DNA of 42,260 bases from DASXVX01 sp036504075. GTDB lineage: Bacteria > Bacillota > Sulfobacillia > Symbiobacteriales > Symbiobacteriaceae. Under the pieces are notes generated by a model. That model was not told the origin of the DNA and did not search any database. It was given only the letters and a program-made list of their open reading frames with translations. How positions within the stretch are numbered: the stretch's first letter is position 1; each line of letters opens with the position of its first letter. The position numbers were made by a program, and so were the translations under genes. Positions 24,638-32,574 of this stretch are shown here, piece by piece. The stretch covers positions 1 to 42,260 of the forward strand of contig DASXVX010000048.1 in assembly GCA_036504075.1 (NCBI GenBank). The letters run 5' to 3'.

Positions 24638-27112
24638 TCAGTACTGTGGCCGGCCGGCGTCGCCCCTGATTAGCAGTGCCTCAATCACCCCGGCGGAGAC
24701 CGGGGGCGAATAGAAGTAGCCCTGGCCTCGGTCGCAGCCCAGTGCGAGCAGGTGGGCCGCCTGTTCCGACGTCTCGACGCCTTCGCCGGTAACTTGCAGA
24801 CTGAGCGCCTTCCCGAACGCGATGACCGCCCGTACGATGGCCGTGTTCTCGGGCGCAGACTCCAGGCCCTTGACGAACATCCGGTCAATTTTGAGAATGT
24901 CGATGGGGAACCGTTTGACGTAGCTCAGAGAGGAATATCCGGTGCCAAAGTCGTCCACCGCCAGCTTGGCGCCCGCCGCTTTCAGCGCCTGCATCATCTC
25001 CAGGGACTGGTCATCGTCCTGCATCATCACCGATTCGGTAATCTCCAATTGCAGCGTTTCCGGCGGGATGCCGGTCTCCCGCAACACTGCCCTCACGTCT
25101 TCCACCAGGCCGCCCTGCTGGAACTGGCGGACGGAGAGGTTGACGCTCATGACCAGCGGCGGGTCGGACGGGTAGCGTTCCTGCCAGATTCCAAGTTGGC
25201 GGCAGGCCTCCTTGAGCACGTACCGGCCGATGGGCAGGATCAGGCCGGTCTCCTCCGCCAGCGGAATGAACTGGTCGGGCGCCACGATGCCGAGCCGAGG
25301 GTGCTCCCAGCGGACCAGCGCCTCCACTCCGGACATCCGACCGCTGTCGAGCCAGACAATCGGCTGGTAGTGCAACCGGAACTCGCCCCGCTCCACCGCC
25401 CGCCGAAGATCGGTCTCCAGGTCGAGCCGCTCCAGTGCCCGGGTGTTCATGGTGGGATCGAAAACCTCATAGTGGGCCTTGCCTTTGGCTTTGGCCCGAT
25501 ACATGGCCACGTCGGCGTCCCGCAGCAGGGTGCCGGAGTCGGAATACTCGCCCGGCCGGCTGACGACGATGCCGATGCTGGCGGTCATGAACACCTCGTG
25601 ACCGCCTACCTGGAACGGCGCCTTCAGCGATTCCGCCACCCGCTCGGCTACCAGAATGGCATCGTTGGAGCCGTTCACCGCCTCCAGCAGAATGGTGAAC
25701 TCGTCGCCGCCCAACCGGGCTACGGTATCCTCGACCCGGACGCAAGCGCCGAGCCGTTCGCTCATGGCGCTCAACAGTTGGTCGCCCACCGAGTGGCCCA
25801 AGCTGTCGTTGATTACTTTGAACCGGTCCAGGTCCAGGAAGAGGACGGCCACCGCCTCCGTCCGGCGCTGGGCCCGGGTGAGCGCGTGTTCCAGCCGGTC
25901 CATCAGAAGCGCCCGGTTCGGCAGTCCGGTCAGCGGGTCGTGGAATGCCTGGTGCGTCAACTGCTCGACGAATGCCCTGCGCTCGGTCACGTCCCGGGAC
26001 GAGATCTGGATTCCGGTTGGGTTCCCCTGCGCATCCCCAATGGGGCGGAGCACCGACTCAAGCCAGACGTACTCGCCCGACTTCCGGCGGATCCGGTAGG
26101 CAAAGCCGCCGGGCGTCTTGGTGTGCAAGGCGTCTCTAATGGCCTCCGCCAACGCCGCCGTGTCCTCCGGGCAGACCAGTTCCGTCAGCACCCCGCGCAG
26201 TTCCATGTGGTGCAACTCCGCCTGGGTGTAGCCCAGCACCGTCTCGTGGGAGGGACTGACATACTGCAGCGTGGAGTCTGAGCCGACCAGAATCACCAGG
26301 TCGGTGGCGTTCTCGGCCACCAGCCGGTAGAGCCGGTCCTGCTCGCGCAGGGCCTCCTCGGTCCGCTTCCGCTCGGTGATATCGATGAGCACGACGACGG
26401 TGCCGGTCACTTGGCCGGAAGGCGCCGTGATCGGCGAGCCCACCAGCAGCGCCGTGAAAAGCGAACCATCCTTGCGCCTGAGCGTCCATTCGGAGGTCCA
26501 TTTCTCGCCGGCCAGCAGCCGGGCGAAATAGGCCCGTGCTTCATCCCAGGGTTTCAGGAAGCCGTGGAGGAACGCCCGGCCCAGCACCTCGTCCCGGTTG
26601 AAGCCATACAGCTGCTCGGCGAATGCGTTCCAGTAAGTGATGTTGCCCCGGGTGTCGGTGGTCACCACCGCGTTCTGCACCAGATCCAGAAGCTGGCCCT
26701 GAAACCGGAGCGACGCTTCGGCCTGCTTGCGCACCGTTATGTCATGGAAGGCCACCACCGCACCGGTCACCTGCCCGTCCACGGCGATCGGCGACGCCGA
26801 ATAGGCCACCGGCACGACACTCCCGTCCGCGCGGACAAAGACGCCGTCGTCCGTGCGGTAGGGCTCGCCGGTGCGGATGACGTGCAGCACGTCGCAGCCA
26901 TGGATCACGTCGTGTAACGCGCGGCCCAGGAGTTGGCGCTCGCGGTAGCCCAGGATTTCCTCTGCGGCGGGGTTGAGGAACATCAACCGGCCGTCCCGGT
27001 CCAGAGCGAAAACGCCTTCGCCCATGCTGTCAGTAATGGCGCGGGTGAACTGATACTGCACGGCTGCCTCGGCCTGCCCTTTCTGCAACGACGACTTCAC
27101 CTGCCCGTACAA
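24638..27112 (-). CDS. Triple-PAS GGDEF-EAL protein
   Basis: About 824 residues, no membrane segment. Three PAS domains: FTRAITDSMGEGVFALDRDGRLMFLNPAAEEILGY, then LLDLVQNAVVTTDTRGNITYWN, then YRLVAENATDLVILVGSDSTLQYVSPSHETVLGY. They are followed by GGDEF (ARLGGDEF intact) and EAL (GVEALVRWEHP intact; DDFGTGYSSLSYVKRF). It resembles its neighbour downstream in the catalytic half, and both lie on the same strand, so the pair probably arose by duplication with sensor exchange. TTG 27112 is assigned only because the frame is open; a start near a GTG at residue 18 or so, after AAAGGGCAGG, is possible. Confidence 0.92.
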   Translation of the reverse strand: MYGQVKSSLQKGQAEAAVQYQFTRAITDSMGEGVFALDRDGRLMFLNPAAEEILGYRERQLLGRALHDVIHGCDVLHVIRTGEPYRTDDGVFVRADGSVVPVAYSASPIAVDGQVTGAVVAFHDITVRKQAEASLRFQGQLLDLVQNAVVTTDTRGNITYWNAFAEQLYGFNRDEVLGRAFLHGFLKPWDEARAYFARLLAGEKWTSEWTLRRKDGSLFTALLVGSPITAPSGQVTGTVVVLIDITERKRTEEALREQDRLYRLVAENATDLVILVGSDSTLQYVSPSHETVLGYTQAELHHMELRGVLTELVCPEDTAALAEAIRDALHTKTPGGFAYRIRRKSGEYVWLESVLRPIGDAQGNPTGIQISSRDVTERRAFVEQLTHQAFHDPLTGLPNRALLMDRLEHALTRAQRRTEAVAVLFLDLDRFKVINDSLGHSVGDQLLSAMSERLGACVRVEDTVARLGGDEFTILLEAVNGSNDAILVAERVAESLKAPFQVGGHEVFMTASIGIVVSRPGEYSDSGTLLRDADVAMYRAKAKGKAHYEVFDPTMNTRALERLDLETDLRRAVERGEFRLHYQPIVWLDSGRMSGVEALVRWEHPRLGIVAPDQFIPLAEETGLILPIGRYVLKEACRQLGIWQERYPSDPPLVMSVNLSVRQFQQGGLVEDVRAVLRETGIPPETLQLEITESVMMQDDDQSLEMMQALKAAGAKLAVDDFGTGYSSLSYVKRFPIDILKIDRMFVKGLESAPENTAIVRAVIAFGKALSLQVTGEGVETSEQAAHLLALGCDRGQGYFYSPPVSAGVIEALLIRGDAGRPQY

Positions 27113-27254
27113 GTCAGAGCAACACTGTTATCTATTCTAATACCCAATAATCACCTCCGTAAAGTATACCTTCGCCCGCCGTAGTATTCGAAGGGTAAGC
27201 GGCAACTCGGTGTGGTACAATTCGAAGAGAAAATCCGAGCCAAGGAGCGAACAC

Positions 27255-28142
27255 ATGCCAAACACCCATCCAGTCACCATCGGCAGCGAGACGCACGGCC
27301 TCGCCGGCAACCTGGTGCTGCCCGACGGCGCCGCCGCCGGCGCGCCGGTGCCGGGGGCCGTTATTGTGGGCGGACCCGGGCCGCTCCCCCAGCAGCGCTA
27401 CTCCAGCGAGGGGGCCAAGCAGTGGCCGGTACTCTGGAGCGAGGCCTTGGGCGCTGCAGGCGTCGGCGCCGTCTGTTACGACCAGCGGGGCAGCGGGCTT
27501 TCCACCGGGGCATACCACGAAGCTGACCGGACGGCGCTGTGCGACGACGCCCGAGCGTTCGTTGAAGTGCTGGCCCTGCAGCCCGAAGTCGGACCGGTCG
27601 CCGCTGTCGCCTGGGGCGAAGGCTGCGGCTTTGCCCTGCAACTGGCGGCCGAAGGCGTCGTCCATGCCCTGGTGCTCATGGCGCCGCCGTTTCACACGGA
27701 AGAGGCGCGCTACGGTCGTTCCATCGCCCGGCTGGCGGCCAGCAAGGGACTCTCCGACCGGGTGGTGCAGGTGCGAATCGACCAGTGGAGAAACGGCATC
27801 CTGTCGGCCACCCGCCGGGTCCAGGAGGGCGAAACCACCACGACGGTGGACCTGGGCGGACAGCCTGTGACCACCAGCCTCGTCCGGTTCCTCCAGAACG
27901 TGGCGTTCGATCCCGCACCCCTGGTGCGGAAAGTAAACGTCCCGGTGCTGCTGTTGCACGGGGATGACGACCAGGCCATTCCGGCGTCCGAGTCGGAAGC
28001 CATGGCCCGGGAACTGCCGGGCCCCGTGGACCGCATTACTTATCCTGGTGTCGCCCACTTCCTCTACCGTCATCCCCGGGCCATCCACGACGCGGCGGCC
28101 TGGATCAAGCGGACGCTCTCGCACGCACCCGGGGAGCGTTGA
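27255..28142 (+). CDS. Alpha/beta-hydrolase-fold protein lacking the nucleophile serine
   Basis: 295 residues, ATG 27255 behind AAGGAG. The fold is clear: PGAVIVGGPGPLP (oxyanion region), VGAVCYDQRGSGLSTG, PVLLLHGDDDQAIPASESE with the acid Asp, and YPGVAHFLYRHP with the His. At the nucleophile elbow, where relatives read GHSEGG, this protein reads AWGEGCG. The expected Ser is Gly. It is therefore either a non-catalytic member or uses other residues. The C-terminal end is followed within three bases by the next gene, so the two are coupled. Confidence 0.85.
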   Translation: MPNTHPVTIGSETHGLAGNLVLPDGAAAGAPVPGAVIVGGPGPLPQQRYSSEGAKQWPVLWSEALGAAGVGAVCYDQRGSGLSTGAYHEADRTALCDDARAFVEVLALQPEVGPVAAVAWGEGCGFALQLAAEGVVHALVLMAPPFHTEEARYGRSIARLAASKGLSDRVVQVRIDQWRNGILSATRRVQEGETTTTVDLGGQPVTTSLVRFLQNVAFDPAPLVRKVNVPVLLLHGDDDQAIPASESEAMARELPGPVDRITYPGVAHFLYRHPRAIHDAAAWIKRTLSHAPGER

Positions 28143-28144
28143 TC

Positions 28145-29017
28145 GTGGCGGCATACACCCTGGAGATCATGATCGCCCTGGAAGATGGCGTTCTGCCGAC
28201 GCCGGACTGGTGGGCCGATCGCTACCGGCGGGGACACGTGCGGGCCGGCGGAATGCCCGCAGAAGTAGCAGACCCGGCGCGGGCCAACGTGAAACCGGTC
28301 ACCGACCCTGAAACCGGTGACCGGTTTGCCCGGGTGCGGATGCCGCTCCCGGCGGGCACCAACCTGGGCCGGGCCCGGGAACTGGCTCACATGCTGACCT
28401 CAGTCCTCGCCGGCGAAGGCTGGACCCTGCGCAATCACGGGAAGCGGGTCGAAACGCTGCCGGGGGAAAGCCCTGGTCAGCCGGCAGGCACGCTGGGCGG
28501 AACCGGGTTTTCTGAAGCGCGGGTCTGCAGCGACCGTTGCATGGACTGCGTCCTTTCCGGCGACAGCCGCATCGGCTGCTGCACGGAAGGCGCGGCCTTT
28601 TCGCTGGCCGACATCGGGGCCGCACTCCTGGGCGGCGACGACCAGCTGGTCGCACACTGCCTGGCGCTCCCGGGCGAACTGGACGGCGTGAAATGGCATC
28701 CTTACCTGTCCGCCGGCCGCTGCACCTACCACGACCGGAGCTGCGGGTGCACGCTCCCGCCTGCCCGGATGCCGCTGCAGTGCCGGACTTTCCTGTGTAT
28801 GCCCGAGAAGCTGCTGCCGCCCGCATTGCTGGCGGACTACGAAGCGTACGTCGAGTCGCTGGAGGAAGCCGAAGACTTTATCGACGAGCACATGCGCCGG
28901 GAAGGCGGCGTCGACTTCGCCAGCCCGCCCGACGCGCTGATGGCGGCGGCGGCGAAAGCCTTTGCCGCCTGGGCGGCGGTCAAGCCGGGCCAGGACCCGG
29001 GCCACACCCCGGGCTAG
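28145..29017 (+). CDS. Cys-rich (YkgJ-like) metal-binding protein
   Basis: About 290 residues; GTG 28145 sits eight bases behind GGGGAG, and TTG 28139 is an alternative. Cysteine clusters: CSDRCMDCVLSGDSRIGCC in the middle, then CTYHDRSCGCTLPPARMPLQCRTFLC. Such patterns (CxxxCxxC...CxL...PxxCRxF) recall the YkgJ/Fe-S or zinc cluster families. The N-terminal 115 residues match nothing I know. It is translationally close to the hydrolase-like gene and probably functions with it. Confidence 0.7.
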   Translation: MAAYTLEIMIALEDGVLPTPDWWADRYRRGHVRAGGMPAEVADPARANVKPVTDPETGDRFARVRMPLPAGTNLGRARELAHMLTSVLAGEGWTLRNHGKRVETLPGESPGQPAGTLGGTGFSEARVCSDRCMDCVLSGDSRIGCCTEGAAFSLADIGAALLGGDDQLVAHCLALPGELDGVKWHPYLSAGRCTYHDRSCGCTLPPARMPLQCRTFLCMPEKLLPPALLADYEAYVESLEEAEDFIDEHMRREGGVDFASPPDALMAAAAKAFAAWAAVKPGQDPGHTPG

Positions 29018-29444
29018 GACCCGGTGCCTTCGTATTTACGCAGGCCGTAGTTCCACATGAAGGCCCCCGCCCCTGCGGCACATACGGCAACCGGTACGGA
29101 GAGCAGCCCGAGCTCCTGCTTGCCCAGCACATAGGCATAGCTGCAAACCAGAGCCATGTCGACGCCGCCCGACCGGACCAGTTCGTTGGTCTCGGCGTAG
29201 GTCCGCCGCTGGTAGTTGTACAGGGCGCTGTAACTGCGCATGGTCTCGACCGAGATCAAGGCGGCCGAACCAATCCGCAGCTCCGCATTCTGGCCTTCGG
29301 CGGGAATCACCGGGTCCGCCGCGGCGGGGTCCAGCTTGCGCAGGCTGATTACCTGCGGCGGCTTGCCGCCCACACAGCCGGCCAGCACCAGCACCGAGCA
29401 GAGCACCAGCAGCATGGGGAAGGTCGGGTCATGGCTTTTTCCAT
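29014..29444 (-). pseudogene. Decayed phosphonate/phosphate-binding (PhnD-like) lipoprotein
   Basis: ATG 29444, with GGGGG upstream, starts MEKAMTRPSP. A one-base frame change then leads into MLLVLCSVLVLAGCVGG, a lipoprotein signal with LAGC lipobox. The body keeps RTYAETNELVRSGGVDMALVCSYAYVLGKQELG, a PhnD-family block. It lacks most of the protein: about 130 residues against some 300, with an internal gap before QRRTYAE and an unrelated tail. An open frame from ATG 29415 exists without a ribosome site. Frameshift plus deletion indicate a pseudogene. Confidence 0.65.
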
Positions 29445-29556
29445 CGGTGGTGCCCCCTTGCTCCAGGTCACGGATCGGCGATCATTCTTCCTACAAATTA
29501 TCAGCCCTCGGAATAAACTCATCCAATAGAGCATGAGTACTGCAGCCTCACCCCTC

Positions 29557-29587
29557 TTGACGCCGGCGCGGTCATGACTGCTACAAT
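29557..29587 (+). promoter_or_regulatory. MerR-type promoter with 19-bp spacer
   Basis: TTGACG (29557-29562) and TACAAT (29582-29587) are separated by 19 bp, the stretched spacing typical of promoters activated by MerR-family proteins. The expected transcription start falls on or next to the ATG at 29594, so the message may be leaderless. Confidence 0.6.
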
Positions 29588-29593
29588 GGAAGC

Positions 29594-30019
29594 ATGAATA
29601 CACCGATGACGATTGGCACCGTGGCGCGGATGACGGACATCTCCGTCAAGACCATCCGCTATTATGAAGAGGCTGGGTTTCTCCCGTCCCTGGAGCGCAC
29701 CGAGAGCGGGTACCGCCGATTCACCGCCAACGACGTTCGCCGGCTCCGCTTGATTCGGCGCGCCAAAATCCTGGGGGTTTCCCTGCGGGAGATCAAACGC
29801 CTGGTCTCCCTGGCCTTCACGGACAGCTGCCAGACTTTCGAACAGCGTCTGGCCGAGCTGGTAGACCAGCAGCTTCAAGAGATCGATCGCACCATGGCAG
29901 AACTAGGCCGGCAGAAAGACGCCCTCCGGGAAATGCAGGAAGCCCTGGGCGCCGAGGGCGCGTACAAGGAGACTTGCCGGGCGGACCAGTGTGAGTGCTG
30001 CCGCTTTATCGATGATTGA
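29594..30019 (+). CDS. MerR-family metal-type regulator (ZntR/CadR/PbrR-like)
   Basis: 141 residues. Winged helix-turn-helix TIGTVARMTDISVKTIRYYEEAGFLP, wing SGYRRFTANDVRRL, then a dimerisation helix of about 40 residues. Cysteines: Cys79 at the start of that helix (TDSCQTF), the position used by ZntR/PbrR sensors, and a C-terminal cluster C128, C133, C135, C136 (CRADQCECC). These point to Zn(II), Cd(II) or Pb(II) sensing. No intact metal transporter is next to it. Downstream are arsA remnants, so its original target may be lost or lie elsewhere. Confidence 0.85.
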   Translation: MNTPMTIGTVARMTDISVKTIRYYEEAGFLPSLERTESGYRRFTANDVRRLRLIRRAKILGVSLREIKRLVSLAFTDSCQTFEQRLAELVDQQLQEIDRTMAELGRQKDALREMQEALGAEGAYKETCRADQCECCRFIDD

Positions 30020-30149
30020 CGAAGACCTGGACGCCGGCCGTACAATCCAACCGAAAATACCGGCACAGCGGCGCCAGGTCATCCTGAAGCCATTGTGCCG
30101 GTGTATTTTTTGCACTGACCCTCCAGCTACTGGACCCTTTAGAATGGGG

Positions 30150-30290
30150 GCAGCAGCAGATGGGAGGGACCGGGCGCGCAAGCTGGGCGTCTCGAAAGAA
30201 GACATGTGGCTGGCCGTCCAGATGGCGCAGGCCGTCAAAGAGCAGCCGGCTAAACTTGTGCTGCAAGTGGCGACCCGATACCTGAACCCC
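30150..30290 (+). pseudogene. Fragment of a small helical protein (AhpD-like guess)
   Basis: The frame reads RARKLGVSKEDMWLAVQMAQAVKEQPAKLVLQVATRYLNPS, a coding-quality segment without start or N-terminal domain. It resembles the C-terminal helices of AhpD/carboxymuconolactone decarboxylase-like proteins. That match is weak. It runs straight into an ArsA-like fragment with a frame change. Confidence 0.4.
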
Positions 30291-30450
30291 TCCGCCACAG
30301 CGGACGCCGCCGGGGAAAGCGGGTGCTGCTGGTAAGTACCGACCCTGCCTCCAACCTGGGAAGAGCAGCTTTCCGGCGCCTGCACCATGGAGATCGCGGC
30401 GTTCGACGAGTTTGCCCGGCTGCTGGGGAACCGGAGCGCCACGGTGGCGA
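30291..30450 (+). pseudogene. ArsA-like arsenical pump ATPase remnants
   Basis: Two ArsA signature pieces lie close together in broken frames. GKRVLLVSTDPASNLG (from 30314) is the segment that follows the first P-loop, preceded in another frame by ATADAAG. GACTMEIAAFDEFARLLGN (about 30375-30431) normally lies some 60-90 residues further on. The P-loop itself, the intervening region and the remainder are gone. This is a deletion derivative, not a gene. Confidence 0.7.
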
Positions 30451-30456
30451 ATCGGT

Positions 30457-30531
30457 TCAGGCCGCCACCTCAGGGTCGACCGGCGTGGTGGTGTCGTAGT
30501 CCAGATAGACGGGCAACCGCAGGTCGCCCAT
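30457..30531 (-). pseudogene. Truncated cysteine desulfurase (first 24 residues)
   Basis: ATG 30531, four bases after the stop of the DsrE-like gene, encodes MGDLRLPVYLDYDTTTPVDPEVAA then TGA. This matches the N-terminus of the intact cysteine desulfurase at 34697 (LPIYLDYNATTPVDPAIAE). The rest is missing; the sequence beyond is ArsA-like on the other strand. It shows that the methyltransferase/DsrE operon once ended in its own cysteine desulfurase gene and was cut by the event that brought in the arsA remnant. Confidence 0.75.
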
Positions 30532-30534
30532 CAC

Positions 30535-30852
30535 CTAGAACACGCCCAGGGTGCGGTCGCTCTGCTCCATGAGCAGGTCCACCAGGTCGCCGTACTCGCA
30601 CGGCTGGCAGCCCGGCCGGAGCGACCCGGCGGCCATCCCCCGCAAGGCGAGGTCGCCGGCCAAAACCTTCACCGCCGCACAGGCCGCCAGCGGAACCTCC
30701 GGGAGCCCGCCGGCGGCGGCCAGAACGCCATCTTCCAGCAAGCCCAGAGTCACCGCATGGCCCTGCGCCGAGAGGTCGCGGATCAGTTGAAACGCCCGCT
30801 CGGCGGAGGCCGACGTGGGGCTGGAAGCAACCAATACTGCAATCCGTTCCAT
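30535..30852 (-). CDS. DsrE/TusD-family sulfur-relay protein
   Basis: 105 residues, ATG 30852 behind GGAGGGAG. Rossmann-like DsrE fold: ERIAVLVASSPTSASAERAFQLIRDLSAQGHAVTLGLLEDGVLAAAGG, with a Cys pair CQPCEYGDLVDLL near the C-terminal half. Proteins of this family carry persulfide sulfur on a conserved cysteine. Fourth gene of the minus-strand operon that starts with the methyltransferase. Confidence 0.7.
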   Translation of the reverse strand: MERIAVLVASSPTSASAERAFQLIRDLSAQGHAVTLGLLEDGVLAAAGGLPEVPLAACAAVKVLAGDLALRGMAAGSLRPGCQPCEYGDLVDLLMEQSDRTLGVF

Positions 30853-30865
30853 CGTCTGCTCCCTC

Positions 30866-31231
30866 CTAAAACCGCAGCAGGAACTGCGTTTCTGTGATGA
30901 TCTGCGTCAGTCCGGCGTCGTCCACCAGTTCGACGCCGGCGATCAGGTCGGCGGCCGTCAGGCCCCGCGCCTCCAGGCTGGGGCGGTGAACGGCCACCCG
31001 GGGCACGGGGCCGGACGCCTTCAGCGCCGCCGTCAGCGCGTCGGAGAGCGACGTGAAGCCAGACGCTCCCGGCTGCTGGCCGGGTCGCGCCACCCAGACG
31101 CCGTCGTCCACCAGGACTGCTACGGCCTGGAACCCCTGGGACAGTGCGCCGTTCACGTGGCGGACCCCCTCGGCGGCATGCACGGTGCCGTAGGGAGCCT
31201 GCGAAATCAGCACGCAGATTGACCGGTCCAT
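30866..31231 (-). CDS. DsrF/TusC-like sulfur-relay protein
   Basis: 121 residues, ATG 31231 behind GGGAGGG. ICVLISQAPYGTVHAAEGVRHVNGALSQGFQAVAVLVDDGVW is the opening of the TusC/DsrF group (xxPYGxxxxxEGLR). The usual active-site cysteine of DsrE is absent, as in other DsrF/TusC subunits. It likely forms a mixed complex with the DsrE-type products on either side. Confidence 0.82.
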   Translation of the reverse strand: MDRSICVLISQAPYGTVHAAEGVRHVNGALSQGFQAVAVLVDDGVWVARPGQQPGASGFTSLSDALTAALKASGPVPRVAVHRPSLEARGLTAADLIAGVELVDDAGLTQIITETQFLLRF

Positions 31232-31243
31232 CAACGTCCCTCC

Positions 31244-31615
31244 CTAGCGTCCCAGCGCGACGAACGCCTTGGACTCGGCGACCATCGTGAAGAGGTTTTT
31301 GAGCGAACTGGGCTGGGGGCCTTCCATGCGCATGTCGCCCCGGAGGCCGCGCAGCTGCAGGCAGGAGCCACAGAGGTCCACCCGCAGCCCCTTGGCGATG
31401 AGTGCCGGCAACCGCTCACCGACTTGCGGCAAGCCGGCGGCCTTCTGCCCGGCGGCGGAGCCGTAGACGGCGTCGGCCGAGAGGAACAGATTCACCTTGT
31501 ACCCCTTGTCCAGGGCCGCTTCCGCCAGGTTCAGCGTCGTGGTGGCGGACTGTGCCCCGAAGGGGGTCGCCGTCAGAAACAGGGTCAGGGTCTTCGGCTT
31601 CGATTCATCTGTCAT
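31244..31615 (-). CDS. DsrE-family sulfurtransferase subunit with conserved cysteine
   Basis: 123 residues, ATG 31615 behind GGAGGGAG, overlapping the methyltransferase stop by 11 bases. TLTLFLTATPFGAQSATTTLNLAEAALDKGYKVNLFLSADAVYG and LIAKGLRVDLCGSCLQLRGLRG; the DLCGSC cysteines occupy the active-site position of DsrE/TusD. It probably relays persulfide (or selenide) in complex with the two downstream family members. Confidence 0.85.
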   Translation of the reverse strand: MTDESKPKTLTLFLTATPFGAQSATTTLNLAEAALDKGYKVNLFLSADAVYGSAAGQKAAGLPQVGERLPALIAKGLRVDLCGSCLQLRGLRGDMRMEGPQPSSLKNLFTMVAESKAFVALGR

Positions 31616-32378
31616 GGGATCTCCCTCCGTCAGATGACTGCTGCAATCGTGAACCTGGCGGCCTGGCCGCCAAGAGTTTTCCTGCGCGCACGGCGATGAA
31701 GGCGGGCCCGGCGCCCCAGCCCCGTTGTCCGACCGCTTCCAGCAGGCGGAGGAGCGGGCCTACGGCGACCGAGGCCAGGGGCGGATAGTAGACGGCCGCG
31801 CCGCGGGCCAACGGCGTCAGCCCGACGGGGGACAGCAGGCCGTCCAGTTCGGAGTGGGTCAGAAAGCGGGCCTGGTTGTACACCGTAGGTCGCCGCCGAC
31901 CCTCCAGGCGGCGCCGCAACGTCCAGATGGACCGGCGGTTGAGCGCAGCGATGATCAGGTTTCCGCCGGGGCGGAGCACACGGGCCATCTCGCCTACCAC
32001 GCGCTCCTGGTCACCCGCAAACTCCAGGACCAACAGCGCCGTCACCAGATCAAAGCTGGCGGAGGGAAAAGGCAAGTCGGTGCCATCAGCCACTGTAAAA
32101 TTCACGGGGAGGCGAGCCTGTGTGGACTTGTGCGCCGCGACGCTTACCATGGCCGGCGACACATCGACCGCGGAAACCCGGGCACCCAGTTCCGCCAGGC
32201 GCAGCGCCCACGTCCCGGTGCCGCAGCCGACGTCCAGCACCTCCAGCCCCGTCACGGGAGCCGGGAGCAGCCGCTGGAGCGCCGCCCGCTCACACTCGTC
32301 CGTGAGACGGCCCAGCGGCGTTTCGCACCAGCGGTCGTAGCCCTCGGCCAGCGAATCGAAGAGCGGCGTGGCTGCCAC
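31605..32378 (-). CDS. SAM-dependent methyltransferase (class I)
   Basis: 257 residues from GTG 32378. FDSLAEGYDRWCETPLG opening, SAM motif LEVLDVGCGTGTWALRLAELGARVSAVDVSPAMV, then LPFPSASFDLVTALLVLEFAGD and MARVLRPGGNLIIAALNRRSIW. This is the Methyltransf_11 type. Substrate unknown; being first in an operon of sulfur-relay genes and sharing a promoter motif with the selD region, methylation of a sulfur or selenium compound is a possibility, not shown. The last ten residues run into the DsrE start. Confidence 0.9.
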   Translation of the reverse strand: MAATPLFDSLAEGYDRWCETPLGRLTDECERAALQRLLPAPVTGLEVLDVGCGTGTWALRLAELGARVSAVDVSPAMVSVAAHKSTQARLPVNFTVADGTDLPFPSASFDLVTALLVLEFAGDQERVVGEMARVLRPGGNLIIAALNRRSIWTLRRRLEGRRRPTVYNQARFLTHSELDGLLSPVGLTPLARGAAVYYPPLASVAVGPLLRLLEAVGQRGWGAGPAFIAVRAGKLLAARPPGSRLQQSSDGGRSHDR

Positions 32379-32395
32379 CCCCTTCTGCCTGTCAC

Positions 32396-32433
32396 GCTAT
32401 CACGTTCGAAAACATACTACAATCGCATCATTT
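32396..32433. promoter_or_regulatory. Shared bipartite motif, copy 1 (head of methyltransferase/DsrE operon)
   Basis: GCTATCACG (32396-32404), nine variable bases, then ATACTACAATCGCATCATTT (32414-32433). The same arrangement occurs inverted at 34612-34649 with all 29 defined positions identical. It begins 17 bp upstream of the methyltransferase start. Confidence 0.8.
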
Positions 32434-32513
32434 GGGGGGTGTCATGCAGAAACTGCATGGCGATCCAGCGACGAACCATGACGAAGCCGGCCCGCGCAAC
32501 TTCTGCGCAAAGC

Positions 32514-32552
32514 GACAGCCCCTGCGAACTGGTACCAGTTCCAGGGGCTGTC
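32514..32552 (-). terminator. Hairpin downstream of selD
   Basis: GACAGCCCCTG (32514-32524) with CAGGGGCTGTC (32542-32552), and an inner AACTG/CAGTT stem. On the minus strand it follows selD by 22 bp; the tail GCTTTGCG is only weakly T-rich. Confidence 0.65.
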
Positions 32553-32574
32553 CTCATGCACCGGTTTTTGCGGG

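Noticed and set aside
22186..26281. Long plus-strand frames antisense to the two GGDEF-EAL genes
   Set aside because: Shadows; the opposite strand encodes complete conserved domains.
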